DNA from: Ailanthus altissimus
Lineage: Eukaryota; Streptophyta; Magnoliopsida; Sapindales; Simaroubaceae
NCBI GenBank assembly: GCA_946807835.1
Contig: OX327703.1
Location: 8,873,501 to 8,937,500, forward strand
DNA: 64,000 nt
Direction of reading: 5' to 3'
The notes under the pieces are model-generated. The model searched no databases. It saw nothing but the letters and a program-made list of their open reading frames with translations, and was not told the DNA's origin. The first letter of the stretch is position 1, and every line of letters starts with the position of its first letter. Positions 1-10,914 of the stretch are shown here, in pieces. The position numbers and the translations under genes are program-made.

Positions 1-600
1 CTATGGTTAAATGTTAACTAAGGTTAGGTTAAGCCAAATGAAATGCAAATGAAATTCAAATTAGTTTGGAATTTATGCATTAGTATATAAAGTGAAATGA
101 AATTGAAAATCAAGGATTTTTGAAATTGGTTTTTAGTTTATAGGTTTTGCATTTTTGAGAGCCATTACAATTTGAGAAATTGGAATTCTTTGTTTTGTGT
201 TTTAAGTGTTAGAACAACAAAACAAATTGAATTAATGATTACTAAATGTAATAACTAAAAATAAGATTTGTTTTATTTATTCAAGAGTTGAATAAAAGGA
301 AAAACAAATTTGATTAAGTTAAATTGTTTAACTTTGAAAAATGTTTAAGAGTTAAACATATATGCTGGATTAAGATGCTGCCATTCTAGACAATCAAACT
401 CACCCTTGTTGATTGCTAGAATTGATCAAAGATTCATTTCATGGTGGACTTCAAAGAAAATTAATCCAAAGGCTTCATTGGTGATATTTCTCAATTTCGA
501 ATTTCAGTTTAATCAAATGTTATTTTTTGTGTTCATTATATTTAATCTTCCGCTGTGCACATGTATGTATGAGATATGTATATTGTTTGTATGATGAACA
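1..600 (+). repeat. Partial Copia LTR, family A, cut by the window edge
   Basis: This stretch matches the reverse complement of about 31097-31690. Shared blocks include the TTAGGTTAAG-rich start, the segment around 365-500 (TGCCATTCTAGA, then TAATCCAAAGGCTTC) and the end, where GTATGAGATATGTATA leads into a terminal AACA at 600. It is therefore the 3' part of the same long LTR found at 8532-10914 and 31097-33203. No primer-binding site follows, so it is either a 3' LTR or a solo LTR. A 62-codon ORF inside it has no protein-like character. Confidence 0.7.
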
Positions 601-969
601 CAACCCACATACAAGCACCCTAAGTTTTATTTAATATACCCCATATAACCCAACAATGTCCACTTACTGAGCCATAAGCTCACTCTTTTTCCTATTTTTC
701 CTAGGTTGTCACAAAAATTTGTGTAATGTTATACTAGCATCACATTTTGAGGTTGGCCCACGACACACATAGCTGTATAAGTGTCTCTGTCTGTGTATTT
801 GTATATCTTTTTGTATATTGGAATACACGTGTACATCTTTTGTTGAAACGTGTAGCCTTATTGTATCATATGTATGAGTAAATAGTATGTTAGTCCTATG
901 TCATCGCAAAATCCGCCTTGATTCTCAAGGAGGGCTCGAGTCGGGTGCTGTCGATTTGAAGAAGAAGAA
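601..969. other. Non-coding, no feature recognised
   Basis: No gene or clear repeat boundary is visible. The block around 655-710 (CACTTACTGAGC, AAGCTCACTC, then a pyrimidine run) resembles the 3' part of some Gypsy LTRs, but this is only an impression. Confidence 0.3.
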
Positions 970-1514
970 TAAGAGAAAATATGAGCAAAATATGATTAAA
1001 CAACAGTTAGAATATCACTTGGTTTCATCTGCCAAATATTATTAACATCCCCTAATCTATGAACAAAATTCCTAGCCCGCTGCTTAGAAACTTAAGAGTG
1101 AAAGAATTTTGTATTTTTATCACTAAGTTTTAACCATTGAACCCGTGAACGTTGTTTCTAGTAGGTCTCTAACTTGTAAGGTAAAATGTCCACCTCCTTC
1201 TCAATTTTTCTATAATGCTTCTAAGACTCCCCCGACACAGTATCTTGAAGAGAATCAAGCTCCGCTTTCTTTGCATTAAGCTACTTGCAATGATAGCGAT
1301 AATTTAAAGAATTCCACTTTTGTAGAGTTGACCCATAGTTAATAAATTTTTTGTGATACTGGCAACAAGATCCTAAGCTAAAATAATATCTAGACATTCA
1401 GTTTCTTTTGCCCAAGCTTTCTCAAAATAAAATAGCCTCTGATTTCAGTATTGATGACTCGGAGGGAAATCTTTAATCTCAGTTAACATTGGTCTATAAC
1501 CTGACCCCATAGCC

Positions 1515-2184
1515 TTAATGAGAAACTAAAAAATTTGAGAACAACTCAGCCCAGGCTGGTGAAGAGACCATTCGGTCGAGCCTCTCTTGAATAAATTGAT
1601 CACCCTTACGGCCATTAGCCCAAGTAAAATAAGGACCCTGATACCCCATATCAGTAAGATTATATTCATCAAAAGCCTTACAGAACTGATCCATCTGGGT
1701 ATAGCTTCTTTGTCGCCCCTCTTCCCCTGTTTTTCTCCCAAAACAAATGAATTTTGTTGAGATCACCCCCACAAAACCATAGTAACGACAACAAATCACT
1801 GAGTCTATGTAACAATTTCCAAGTATAAATCCTTTGAGAATACTCCAAATGACCATAGACCCTAGAGAAATGCCATTTCTTATCTTAATGAGATATAACA
1901 ATCACATCAATATAATGTTGGGAATAGGATAACACTTCTACAGCAATATTATCCATCGACAACATACATGAAACACCACTTCTACCAACCTGCTCCATAA
2001 CCAGCTTTCCAGTCATACCCAACTTAATACTCAATACTTTCATTTGTTCCTTCCATGCAATTGTTCCCATTAAGAAAACCAAATCAAGCTTATACTCTTG
2101 TACATAACTGTGCAAAATAGGGAACGTTCGGCCATTGCCCAATTCCCAAACGTTCCAACATAGGAGATTCATGACGTCCTGCAA
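1515..2184 (-). pseudogene. LINE endonuclease domain, broken
   Basis: This is the apurinic-like endonuclease domain that nicks target DNA in L1-type retrotransposition. The start NLLCWNVWELGN (about 2169-2134) matches the family's first motif. DLVFLMGT follows, where the usual catalytic Glu of the E-T motif is Gly. The C-terminal part, YQGPYFTWANG and then FIQERLDR (about 1650-1570), lies in a different frame, and a C-G-G-D-like block near 1770 is in yet another frame. At least two frameshifts plus the lost acidic residue make it non-functional. Confidence 0.8.
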
Positions 2185-2399
2185 CCCCTCTGAGTAGGAG
2201 CCATCAATATCTCATTAGGATTAATTGAGTGAATCTCCAGAAGAAGGCAAACATCCGTAAACCCATCTGATAACAACTCTGCCAATTTCTTGGATACCTT
2301 CCTCTTAAAATTGTTAGATCTATTTGAAGTTTTACATCTGAGGCTAATATTCAAAGCTTTTCTATGGGTGGAAACTGAGTTAATAAGCACCGGCTCAGA

Positions 2400-3079
2400 T
2401 GAAGTATCTTTAGAAACATTCCCCTAGCCGCTCTTAGACATATCCCTAGGATTTACCCTAGGAGTCATTTCTTTCACCACACTAGGCATCCACTTATCCT
2501 CCACCCTGATCCAGTCACCATATCTCAAAGGCTCAAAAATCCATTTACAGGCTTTCAGCTAGAACATTCCCGAATTGGATGACTTAAAATCCCACAGTAA
2601 TAATAAAGCTCCATAAGACATTAATATTTCAAAAGAACAGTGACACTTTCATCCCTCAACTCAACCTTCAAACATTGCAGCAGAGGCTAGGCTTTGTCAC
2701 ATCAATATTTATTCGCATCCTCGAACAACAGCCTCTTTAATGTCCTCAATGACCATGATCTAGTTCTTCCATAGTTCTGACTAAACCACCAAGGCTAGAG
2801 CCAACCTGATCATTCATACATACTATAGGAACCTAATGAAAGTATCCAGAAGGACACCCGAACAAAAATCATATTACAATGATCACCAATTCCTGTAGGT
2901 TCCTTTTAAATCAGTGACTGATGACTAAAAGTCCAAGGACCCCCAGCCAAAACCACTCTCTTATCAGATTCGGATTGAATTCTAAAAAACAAAGTATTCA
3001 TCGTAACAGCATCAACATCGAAGTGACCAATGACTCTCCAAAGGAAAGGCATCCATCGTATGAATGCATCTATACTAAT
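2400..3079 (-). pseudogene. LINE ORF1-like segment (DUF4283 and CCHC knuckle)
   Basis: Minus-strand translation shows FRIQSESDKRVVLAGGPWTF (about 2985-2925), then EPTGIGD, then a knuckle region YYYCGILSHPIREC (about 2608-2567), then LRYGDWIRVEDKWMP (about 2528-2484). This order is typical of the nucleic-acid-binding region ahead of the endonuclease in plant LINEs. The first knuckle Cys is Tyr. Several stops interrupt the frame. Confidence 0.7.
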
Positions 3080-3567
3080 TGTTGAAATTAATGTACTTTC
3101 TAAAAATAAGGCTCAAAATTATGAATAATTAAAATATCTAGACAAATCTATAATTGTCTAGAAAATTTATACTAAATGTCAAAGAATTCTAGAAATGTTT
3201 AAAATTTTACAAGATATTATTTTATAATAAGTTAATAATTGTGGGAGTTAGGTGAGCTTTTTGAGAAGTTAAGAGGGAGTGGCTACAAATATAAACACGA
3301 GGGTGTGTGATATGTTCCAACAAGCTAAAATTAGCCAACAAACCCCCTCCAAAGTTATGTAATCCTTTCCTTTCTATAATAAAGCTTTCTTTTATGCTCC
3401 AAAACATATATCCCATAACCCTTCAAATACATTATCTTTTTAATCACCCCATAAATTTTTATCAGCTCTATCTAAAGCCAAGTGGTTCGGATCGTATAAC
3501 AGTAGTAGAGTATTATTTATATAGTTACTATTTATAAAGGTACTATTTACAAATACGGTGCCAATAT
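3080..3567 (+). repeat. 5' LTR of the pol-deleted Copia
   Basis: It matches 4560-5055, with small differences, from TGTTGAAATTAATG to ACAAATACGGTG. The last ~35 bp seen in the 3' copy and the primer-binding site are not recognisable here, suggesting a small deletion between LTR and gag. Confidence 0.8.
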
Positions 3568-3569
3568 AA

Positions 3570-4437
3570 AGACATATTTTTTTATCCCAAGGCTTATGGG
3601 ACATAGTTATTAATGAGGTTTCTACTCTATATAATACATTTGCTCTATTTGAAGTGCAGAAGAAAATTTTAACAGAGCTAACACATAATGATGCTAAAGT
3701 ACTCTTCATCATTAAGTAAAGGGTGGATGATGCTATTTTTTCAATAATTATTAGAACTACTTCAGCAAAGGAAGCTTGGAATACTTTAAAGGAAGAGTTT
3801 GAAGATAATGCTAAAGTACGTACTATCAAACTCTAATCTTTAAGAAAGGATTTAAAAAATCTCAAATGCAAGATTCTGAGACCACTCAAGATTACTATTC
3901 AAGAGTAAAAGAAATTATAAATCAATTAAGAGCCAATTGAGAAAATATAAGTGATAACAAAATTGTGGAGAAAATATTAATAAGTGTCACCAAAAAAATT
4001 TGATCCAATAGGGCCACTGCCATTGAAGAGTCAAAAGACATATCAACTCTTATAGTGGCAAGATTAATGGACTCTCTAGAAGCATAGGAAAAAAAGTTGA
4101 ATATGAGAAATAAAAATTCATTGAAAGTTCCTTTTAGTTTAAATTAAATTTGCAGTCTAAAAACTATAATGGGGAAAAATAGAGAAAATTCAATCAAAAA
4201 AGATAAAAATAGGGATAATCAAAGGAAAACACAAGAAAAGAAAAATTATCCACCAAGTGGTACAAGTGGAAAAACAAGCCATTCAGAAAAAGATTGTCGG
4301 TTTTGCAGGAAGCCAAAATGCTACAAGTGCAAAATGTTTAGGCATTTAGAGAAAAATTATCGATTCAAGAAAAACCACCAAGCATATTGCAATCAAGCAT
4401 CACATTTTGATAAAGGTGTCAACAAACAAAGAGATTG
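3570..4437 (+). pseudogene. Copia gag (UBN2-type) remnant
   Basis: Plus-strand frames give EAWNTLKEEFEDNAKVRTIK (about 3777-3836), a block typical of Copia gag, preceded by VDDAIFS. A lysine-rich tail from 4169 (GKNRENSIKKDKNRDN) leads into a zinc knuckle, CYKCKMFRHLEKNYRF (about 4318-4365). Its last Cys is Tyr. Stops occur near 3718, 3835 and 3940. The reading frame ends where pol has been lost. Confidence 0.75.
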
Positions 4438-4559
4438 AACTAAAGTATTGTAAAATAGAATAATAAATTGCAAACATCTTCACCAAGGCTCTTCCAAGAC
4501 CAAAGTTCGAGTTACTGCGAGAAATGCTGAGAGTTTATCAAAAGTGCATTAAGGAGGAG

Positions 4560-5089
4560 TGTTGAAATTAATGCACTTTCTAGAAAGGAGGCTCAAAATT
4601 ATAAATAATTAAAATATCTAGACAAATCTATAATTGTCTAGAAAAATATAGAAAATTTTGTAATAAATGTCAAAGAATTTTAGAAATGTTTGAAAATTTA
4701 CAAGATATTTTGTAATAAGTTAACAATTGTGGGAGTTAGGTGAGATTTTTTAAAAGTAAAAGGCGGTGGATACAAATATAAATAGGGGATATGTAATATG
4801 TTCCAACAAGTTGAAATTAGCTAACAAACTCCCTCTAAAGTTATGTAATCCTTTCCTTTCTATAATAAAGCTTTCCTTTATCCTCCAAAACATATATCCC
4901 ACATAAACCTTCAAATACAATATCTTTTCAATGACCCCATAAATTTTTATCAGCTTTATCTAAAGCCAAGTGGTTCAGATCATATGATAGTAGTAGAGTA
5001 TTATTTATATGGTTACTATTTATATAGGTACTATTTACAAATACGGTGTCGATATTCTCACAATATCAAAGCCTATCAATTTTCTATCA
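4560..5089 (+). repeat. 3' LTR of the pol-deleted Copia
   Basis: It starts TGTTGAAATTAATGC just after a polypurine tract and ends CTATCA at 5089, next to the CTAAT duplication. It is the more complete of the two LTRs. Confidence 0.8.
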
Positions 5090-5340
5090 CTAATATTATG
5101 AGAGGATAATATCTTCCCTACTAATGAACAAGCCATATCCCCTTTTAACCTTTTCCCCAACAACGTCGACTAGCCGAAGTTTAGGAACTAGATAACCAAA
5201 AAAGGATATGGATTTACAAAGGCTTGTAATATCACTCGACTTCACGCAGAAAATTGAAACCCAAAATCCTGACGACTGTGGCAACTATTCCAAGGAGAAG
5301 AATCACTATACTTCTTTCCTTTTTTTCAGATGAAAGAAAA

Positions 5341-5819
5341 ACCTATGAAAACATTTTTCTATTGAATTATTAATTGTTAATATGGTTATAATGTGTCAGT
5401 ATCATCACTTTGCATTTACGATATTTCAACCTTTCTAGTAATTTGTATATTGAAGAACTCATTACGTTTGTTTTTAATTTGGGAAGAATCAAATTATGAA
5501 TCTCTATGTTAATAGAAAAATACATTATAAATTTTTTATTATCGAACTAATTAAGCAAGTGCAATGCGTTATGTTTTCTTTAAGCTTGATTTAGATTTAT
5601 CATGATAATTTCTAACTGCATTGATGAAAGCTAACATTTTAAGAACCTTTATTTTTATTTTTATTTTGGGTTTATTATCATGCAAAGGGAATTAAATGAT
5701 TCCAGCTTAAAAGGAAAAAATTCATTTATTGATTCATGTGCATCTTATTAGCTTATAATTTTCTTTTAAAACACAAATTAAAACATGTGATTGAATTTTT
5801 CAGAATATGACCATATTTC
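5341..5819. other. Non-coding, no feature recognised
   Basis: AT-rich sequence between the 5' end of the LINE and the Copia LTR. No ORF, repeat or RNA gene was seen. Confidence 0.4.
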
Positions 5820-6330
5820 TATTGGAGTTAGTGCTCATGTGCTATTTTATTTTTGTAAATTATTGTTATACAATATATATTTTCATAAATTATAATTTAT
5901 AATATGGTATTAATCATTTTCTTTTTCATACATAGTTGATCTAAAGTAGTTTAGATCAAAATTAAAAGTTATTGAATTGGGAGAAAAACTCAAGAATATT
6001 TATAATAGGATATAGTTGCAAGAAGTTGTGAATGGCGCTAAAAAATAACACTATATAGTATATTCTTGAAAATAGTTCCTGGTTGTAAGTTTACAACATA
6101 GGTCGATTGGTAAACTATAAAGATTGATGTATATTTGTATCTAAATTGTCTAGATTGTTAGTTTTAGTAAACCGTGAGCTTAGTGAAAGCTCGTATAAAC
6201 ATGTGAGCATTTAATAAGTACTGGATACTGAACGGACTCACAAAGGCATCCTATAGACATTCCATAAAGTCATCAATTGATAGTCTTCTCGAGTTGAGTA
6301 GTATTTGTGGTCTTTGGGGAATGTTTGATT
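5820..6330 (+). repeat. 5' LTR (truncated) of the plus-strand family A Copia
   Basis: It is a direct repeat of 8121-8531 plus 15378-15500. Shared blocks include TTTAGATCAAAATTAA, GTGAGCTTAGTGAAAGCT and GAACGGACTCACAAA. It stops near 6330, well short of the ~2.4 kb of the family, so its 3' part, the primer-binding site and the start of gag have been deleted. Confidence 0.75.
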
Positions 6331-6339
6331 CTCTAGTTA

Positions 6340-8120
6340 CTTCCAAAGTCATTTAATCAATTCATCTAAACTTTAATATGTAAAGCTTACCATCGACTTA
6401 TACAGAGATTCATAATATGTTGAAGATTGCACAAAAGGACATGAACAAAAGGGTTTTGCTTTCTTGGTTTAGAGTGCTTCATCTTCTACACCAAAGGCTT
6501 CTAAAAAGTTTAAAGGTAAGAAAAAGATGAAGAAGACACCATCGTCAGTCCTCAGAAAAAGATTGATGTATCAAAGTTACATAGCAATAGTAAAGAAAAG
6601 TGTTCTCATTACAATAAGATTGAACATTGGAAGCGCAACTATCCAAACTATCTTGCTATAATAAAAAAAACCTCTCAAATATATATTTTTCAATCATTAA
6701 CATTTCATTAGCTTTTGATACTAGCACTGGTTTGGTATTGGATGCTGCCAGTCCTTCGCATATCTGCAATGTGTTGCATAGATAGAGAGGAGCTAGGAAA
6801 CTAAAGAAATGAGAAGTACAACTTCACGTAAGAAATGAAGATTTTCTCAAAGTTGAAGTTGTTGGGACTTTTGAGTTACTTCTCTCTTCTGGTTGTAGTA
6901 TTAAGTTGTATAATTACAATTTTGTGTCGATAATAATACTACAAAATATATCCCTCCCTATGTTATACAAAGAGGGTTATCATGTATATTTTAAGAATGG
7001 TTCCTTTTTTATGATAAAGATAATCTTTTGTTAGATGATTATCCAATAATAAATGGCCATTATATATTAGATGTTACACAAAATATTTTGAATGTGCAGG
7101 CTAACAAAAGGAAAAGTTTGGAAACTTTAAATAATATAGAATTATAACACATAAGATTATGCCATATAGGCATACGACATATATCATGTCTGGTTAAAGA
7201 TAGTCAGATACTCGATCTAACCATAGAAACTTACCTAATTTGTAAATCTTGTATTCAAGAAAAAATGACAAAATCTCTATTTAATGATGTAGGACACCGA
7301 ATCACTAATTTTCTAGAATCAATACATAATGATGTATGTGGTCCGATGAATCACATTTTCATAGGTAGGTTTTGCTATGTTATGCTTATATGTTTTATAT
7401 AATGTATAAATCAAAAAAATTAAAAAATTTAAAGAGTTTCGACTTAAAGTAGAGAAACAAACTTTGAAATTCATTAAATGCCTTTGATCAGATAGAGACA
7501 GTGCATACATGAGTGATGAATTCATTAATGATTTAAAGAAGAATAGGATTCTCACTCAATATAGTCTTCCATGTACTCATTAACATAATGGTGTTTCCGA
7601 GAGAATGATTCAATCTTTTAGATATGGTACAATTGATGATGAGCTTTACCAATTTTCTTGAATATCTTTTAGGGATATGCTCTAGAATTGTTGCTTAATT
7701 ATTGAACAGAGTTTCATCAAAGGTCGTTCCTATTACTCTATTTGTGATATGGACTAGCAGGAAACTAAGTCTTAAGGATGTTAAAATTAGAGGTTGTTCT
7801 GCTTATGTAAAAGTTATACAATATGATAAACTTGCAACCAATGAGTACTTATATTAGTTCATTAGATATTCCAAGTATTCTATAGGATATCAGTTCTAAA
7901 ATCCTAAAGAATGAAATGTGTTTGTTGTTCATTATGCCACTTTCTTAGAAACACGAATTTTATTAGATTGTGGGGATTGTAGAAAAGTTGTACTTGATGA
8001 AGTCAATGAATATATCAATAAACCATGATAGAACCTCAAGTTCAATCGAGTGAGATACCTTTGACACACCTTCCTTATAGGTTGGAAAAGATCATGAAAG
8101 GCACTAAAGCAAGTGAGAAT
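6340..8120 (+). pseudogene. Copia gag-protease-integrase remnant
   Basis: Domains in order: a degraded zinc knuckle CSHYNKIEHWKRNYP at 6601-6645, in which two Cys are Tyr; a protease-like LDAASPSHICN (about 6740-6770), where the D-T/S-G triad reads D-A-A; a GAG-pre-integrase segment; and an integrase core with ESIHNDVCGPMNH (about 7318-7356), then SDRDSAYMSDEF and GVSERMIQS. After about 8000 the text becomes a Copia linker and then the polypurine tract, so RT and RNase H are missing. Many stops are present. Confidence 0.8.
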
Positions 8121-8531
8121 TATTAGAGTTGGTGCTTATTTGTCAATCCATTTTTGTATAAATTTTTGTTAATATTTATACAATACACATTTTCATAAAT
8201 TGTTATTTATAATATGATATTAATCTAGTTCCTTTTCATACATTGTAAATTTAAAGTAGTTTAGATCAAAATTAAGAGTTAGTATTTCTCAAGGGTTGGA
8301 ACCTTGTGTGAATTTGGATAAAGACCATAAAATATTTATTGTAGTGACAAAATTGTAAAAAGTTGTATGATGCTAAGAAATGACATTAAATAGTATTCTA
8401 GAAAATGGTTCCTAGTCGTAGGTTTACTACCATATGTTGATTAGTAAACCATAAAAATTAGTGTATGTCTGTATCTGGATTGTCTAGATGGTTACACTTA
8501 GTGAACTGTGAGCTTAGTGAAAGCTAGTATT
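8121..8531 (+). repeat. 3' LTR, first part, of the plus-strand family A Copia
   Basis: It is a direct repeat of 5820-6200. It breaks off after GCTAGTAT at the TG of the nested minus-strand element. The remainder is at 15378 onward. Confidence 0.8.
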
Positions 8532-10914
8532 GTTAAGTCGAGTATGTGATTTATGAGTGCACATGTAATTTCAAAAATTTACAATATGCAGCGGAAGCAT
8601 ATTATGAAAATACACTCAATTAATACAAATATATACATATATCATATAAATGCACATATATAACTATTATACAAAATTTTTAAATGATGAACAATTGTGG
8701 TAAAACAACATGTAAAGAACACGTACCTAATGAATGTAGATTTATAAAACTTCAAGTCCTCCAATTTTTCAAATGAAGATCTCACCTTGAAGTGTATACT
8801 TGAAAAATTTTAGTCCATAACGGTTTGGTGGGATTATAGAACTAGAATAGTAGCATTGATTTAGAATTTTCAGAAATATGTATTCAAACTCTTTGAGTAC
8901 AATTATTTGTTTTCAAGAAAATATAGTGTTCATGCAACTCATGCATAAGTCTTAGAAATAATTTTCATAAAAGAATGATTTTGAACATCTCTTATTTAAA
9001 ATCAATTTTTCTTTCTCTATTTTCTTTGATACATAATAGACCATCCATGAGAGAAGAAGATGAGATGTTCTTATTGTGTTTCAACACTTGAAAGAACCAG
9101 AAACAACTCTTTTTTTTATTTCCTTCAATTAGCCATATCTAGCCATACCATTGTAAAAGACATTTTCATTTTTGTTTTTCAACATTTAAAAACACAAAAC
9201 AAGTGCTCCACTCATCACAATTATTAACTGGCTTAGGTCTCTCTATTAAACTAAAATTAGCCATTATTCTTTTTAAGTAGTTAAGACACTTGATAACACA
9301 TCAAGTGAATATTCCACTCCTTGAATGATATTGCTGGCCAACATATAAAAGAAAGCAAATGAAAATTTTACAATTCTTTTTCAATGGCTAAATGATATTA
9401 TCTATTTAATATAAAATGCATGGTCCACTTTTGCATATGTTATTTGAAACATAAATGGTCCACTACCATTTAATATGTTTCAAATTTTAACTAATAAATT
9501 TAATTAAATTAATTATTCAAAACACTTTTGAATAAATAATTTACCACACTAATATTTACTAGCAAGGTTAATTAGTAAATTCAAGGTAAAAATAATTCAT
9601 GGACTAATTTGTGCTACTTGTCAATATCCAATTGGTTGATAACTCTTGTTAATTAATTAAGAGATGTACTTAACACTTAAGTCCTGATAAATGCACATCC
9701 TGAGCGATGCCAAAATAATTATTTAATTTTATTGTGAACAACGAATACACTTTATATTATGAGACTCTCTAGGTCCACACCCAATTTATTATATAGAGCT
9801 CCTCCATACGTCTATGAACAATACCTCACATATACGTTATGGATATTACAAAGTAGTGCGTTAGACCATACAAGTTGAGGTGATAGAATGTTCGTATAAT
9901 CTTTTCGTCATTTATATCCTAGAAAAGCAGAAATATAGATCATCACCATCAAATCTCTTTTGCTTAACTGTGAACTTATCTCCTGACTTATATTTTCAAA
10001 AATAATATCTACAAAAACTTTTGTGATATTGTTTATCACTACAGAATATGTTTTTTAGATTTATGCTTGTGGCCACAAGACTTTCTAAAATACAATCTCT
10101 GAGCATTATGATATACAACTCACTCATATAAGCTGATGGATCCCATATCTACGCACACCAGACTCCGTGAGCATCATACCATACATAGCGACACGCAGTT
10201 AGACTATGAAAGGTTTCTGACATGTGTGGAACCAAAGTATAGTGGATCACTCACAAGTCCACCGTGGCACTTAAGTCAAAGGACCACAAATACTACTGAA
10301 CTTGGAAGGCCTTCTATTAACGATTTTATGAGATGTCTATTACAGGTCCTCGTGAGTCTATTCAATATCCAATCCTCACTGAATACCCTGTATCTCTATA
10401 CGAGATTTCATTAAACTCATGGTTTGCTAAGACTAACCATCTGGACCATCTAGATATAGAAATACACTAATTTATATTAATGAGTTTCACTGATAGACCC
10501 GTATCGATAAAATTAGATGAGGAACATAGTGTTCAAGAACATACTTGCATAATGATATTTCTTAACACCATCTGTAACTCTTTACAACTACATCATTACT
10601 AATATATTCTCAAGTCTTTGTCTATTTCAGACAAGGTTCTAACTTCTTAGATTTCACTAACTCTTATAACCTGCTAACTTTTAACACTGGTAACTCTTAA
10701 CACTTCTTTTAGCATTGCTAACTTTCAGCACTGATTTGAACTCCTTTAGACCAAATCTAAACTCTTTTAGATCATACAATGTTTGAAACGTTACATGTAT
10801 CTTACCATTTAGTAAATAATAATATTATTTATTTTATTAAAAATGATAATTGTATAAATACTATAATTAAATATTTATACATAATAGGATGGTACATAAG
10901 CACAAATTACAACA
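8532..10914 (-). repeat. 3' LTR of the nested family A Copia
   Basis: About 2.38 kb, beginning TGTTAAGTCG and ending AATTACAACA on the plus strand. It aligns with 13428-15372 and with 31097-33203 (for example around ATTATGAGACTC, ATGGATATTACAAAGTAG and CTCACAAGTCCACCGTGGCA). A 92-codon ORF at 10136-10414 lies wholly inside the LTR and has no recognisable protein character. Confidence 0.85.

Larger units (their letters stand above)
3080..5089 (+). mobile_element. Pol-deleted Copia element nested in the LINE
   Basis: Two similar direct repeats begin TGTTGAAATTAATG at 3080 and 4560. They enclose about 1 kb holding a gag gene that runs directly into the last codons of pol (KALPRPKFELLREMLR-like, about 4485-4530) and a polypurine tract AAGGAGGAG just before the 3' LTR. 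Protease, integrase, RT and RNase H are absent. The 3' LTR ends in CA at 5089. The 5-bp duplication CTAAT flanks both ends (3075-3079 and 5090-5094). It could only have moved with proteins from a full-length relative. Confidence 0.85.
970..5340 (-). mobile_element. L1-type LINE remnant, interrupted at 3080-5089
   Basis: Read on the minus strand, the order is: an ORF1-like N-terminus (5284-5090), a DUF4283-like and zinc-knuckle segment (3079-2400), an endonuclease domain (2184-1515), and a degenerate linker with FEKAWAKE-like character (about 1430-1400). No reverse transcriptase follows, although RT comes next in intact plant LINEs. The 3' half is therefore missing, which is the opposite of the usual 5' truncation. 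Stops and frameshifts occur throughout. The segments on either side of the nested element continue the same protein family in one frame once one target duplication is discounted. Confidence 0.8.

Noticed and set aside
3440..3829. 129-codon minus-strand ORF
   Set aside because: It is antisense to the Copia gag and LTR, whose plus-strand text matches the known gag family.
10136..10414. 92-codon plus-strand ORF
   Set aside because: It lies entirely inside a Copia LTR that has related copies at 14580-14860 and 32460-32740, where the frame is not kept.
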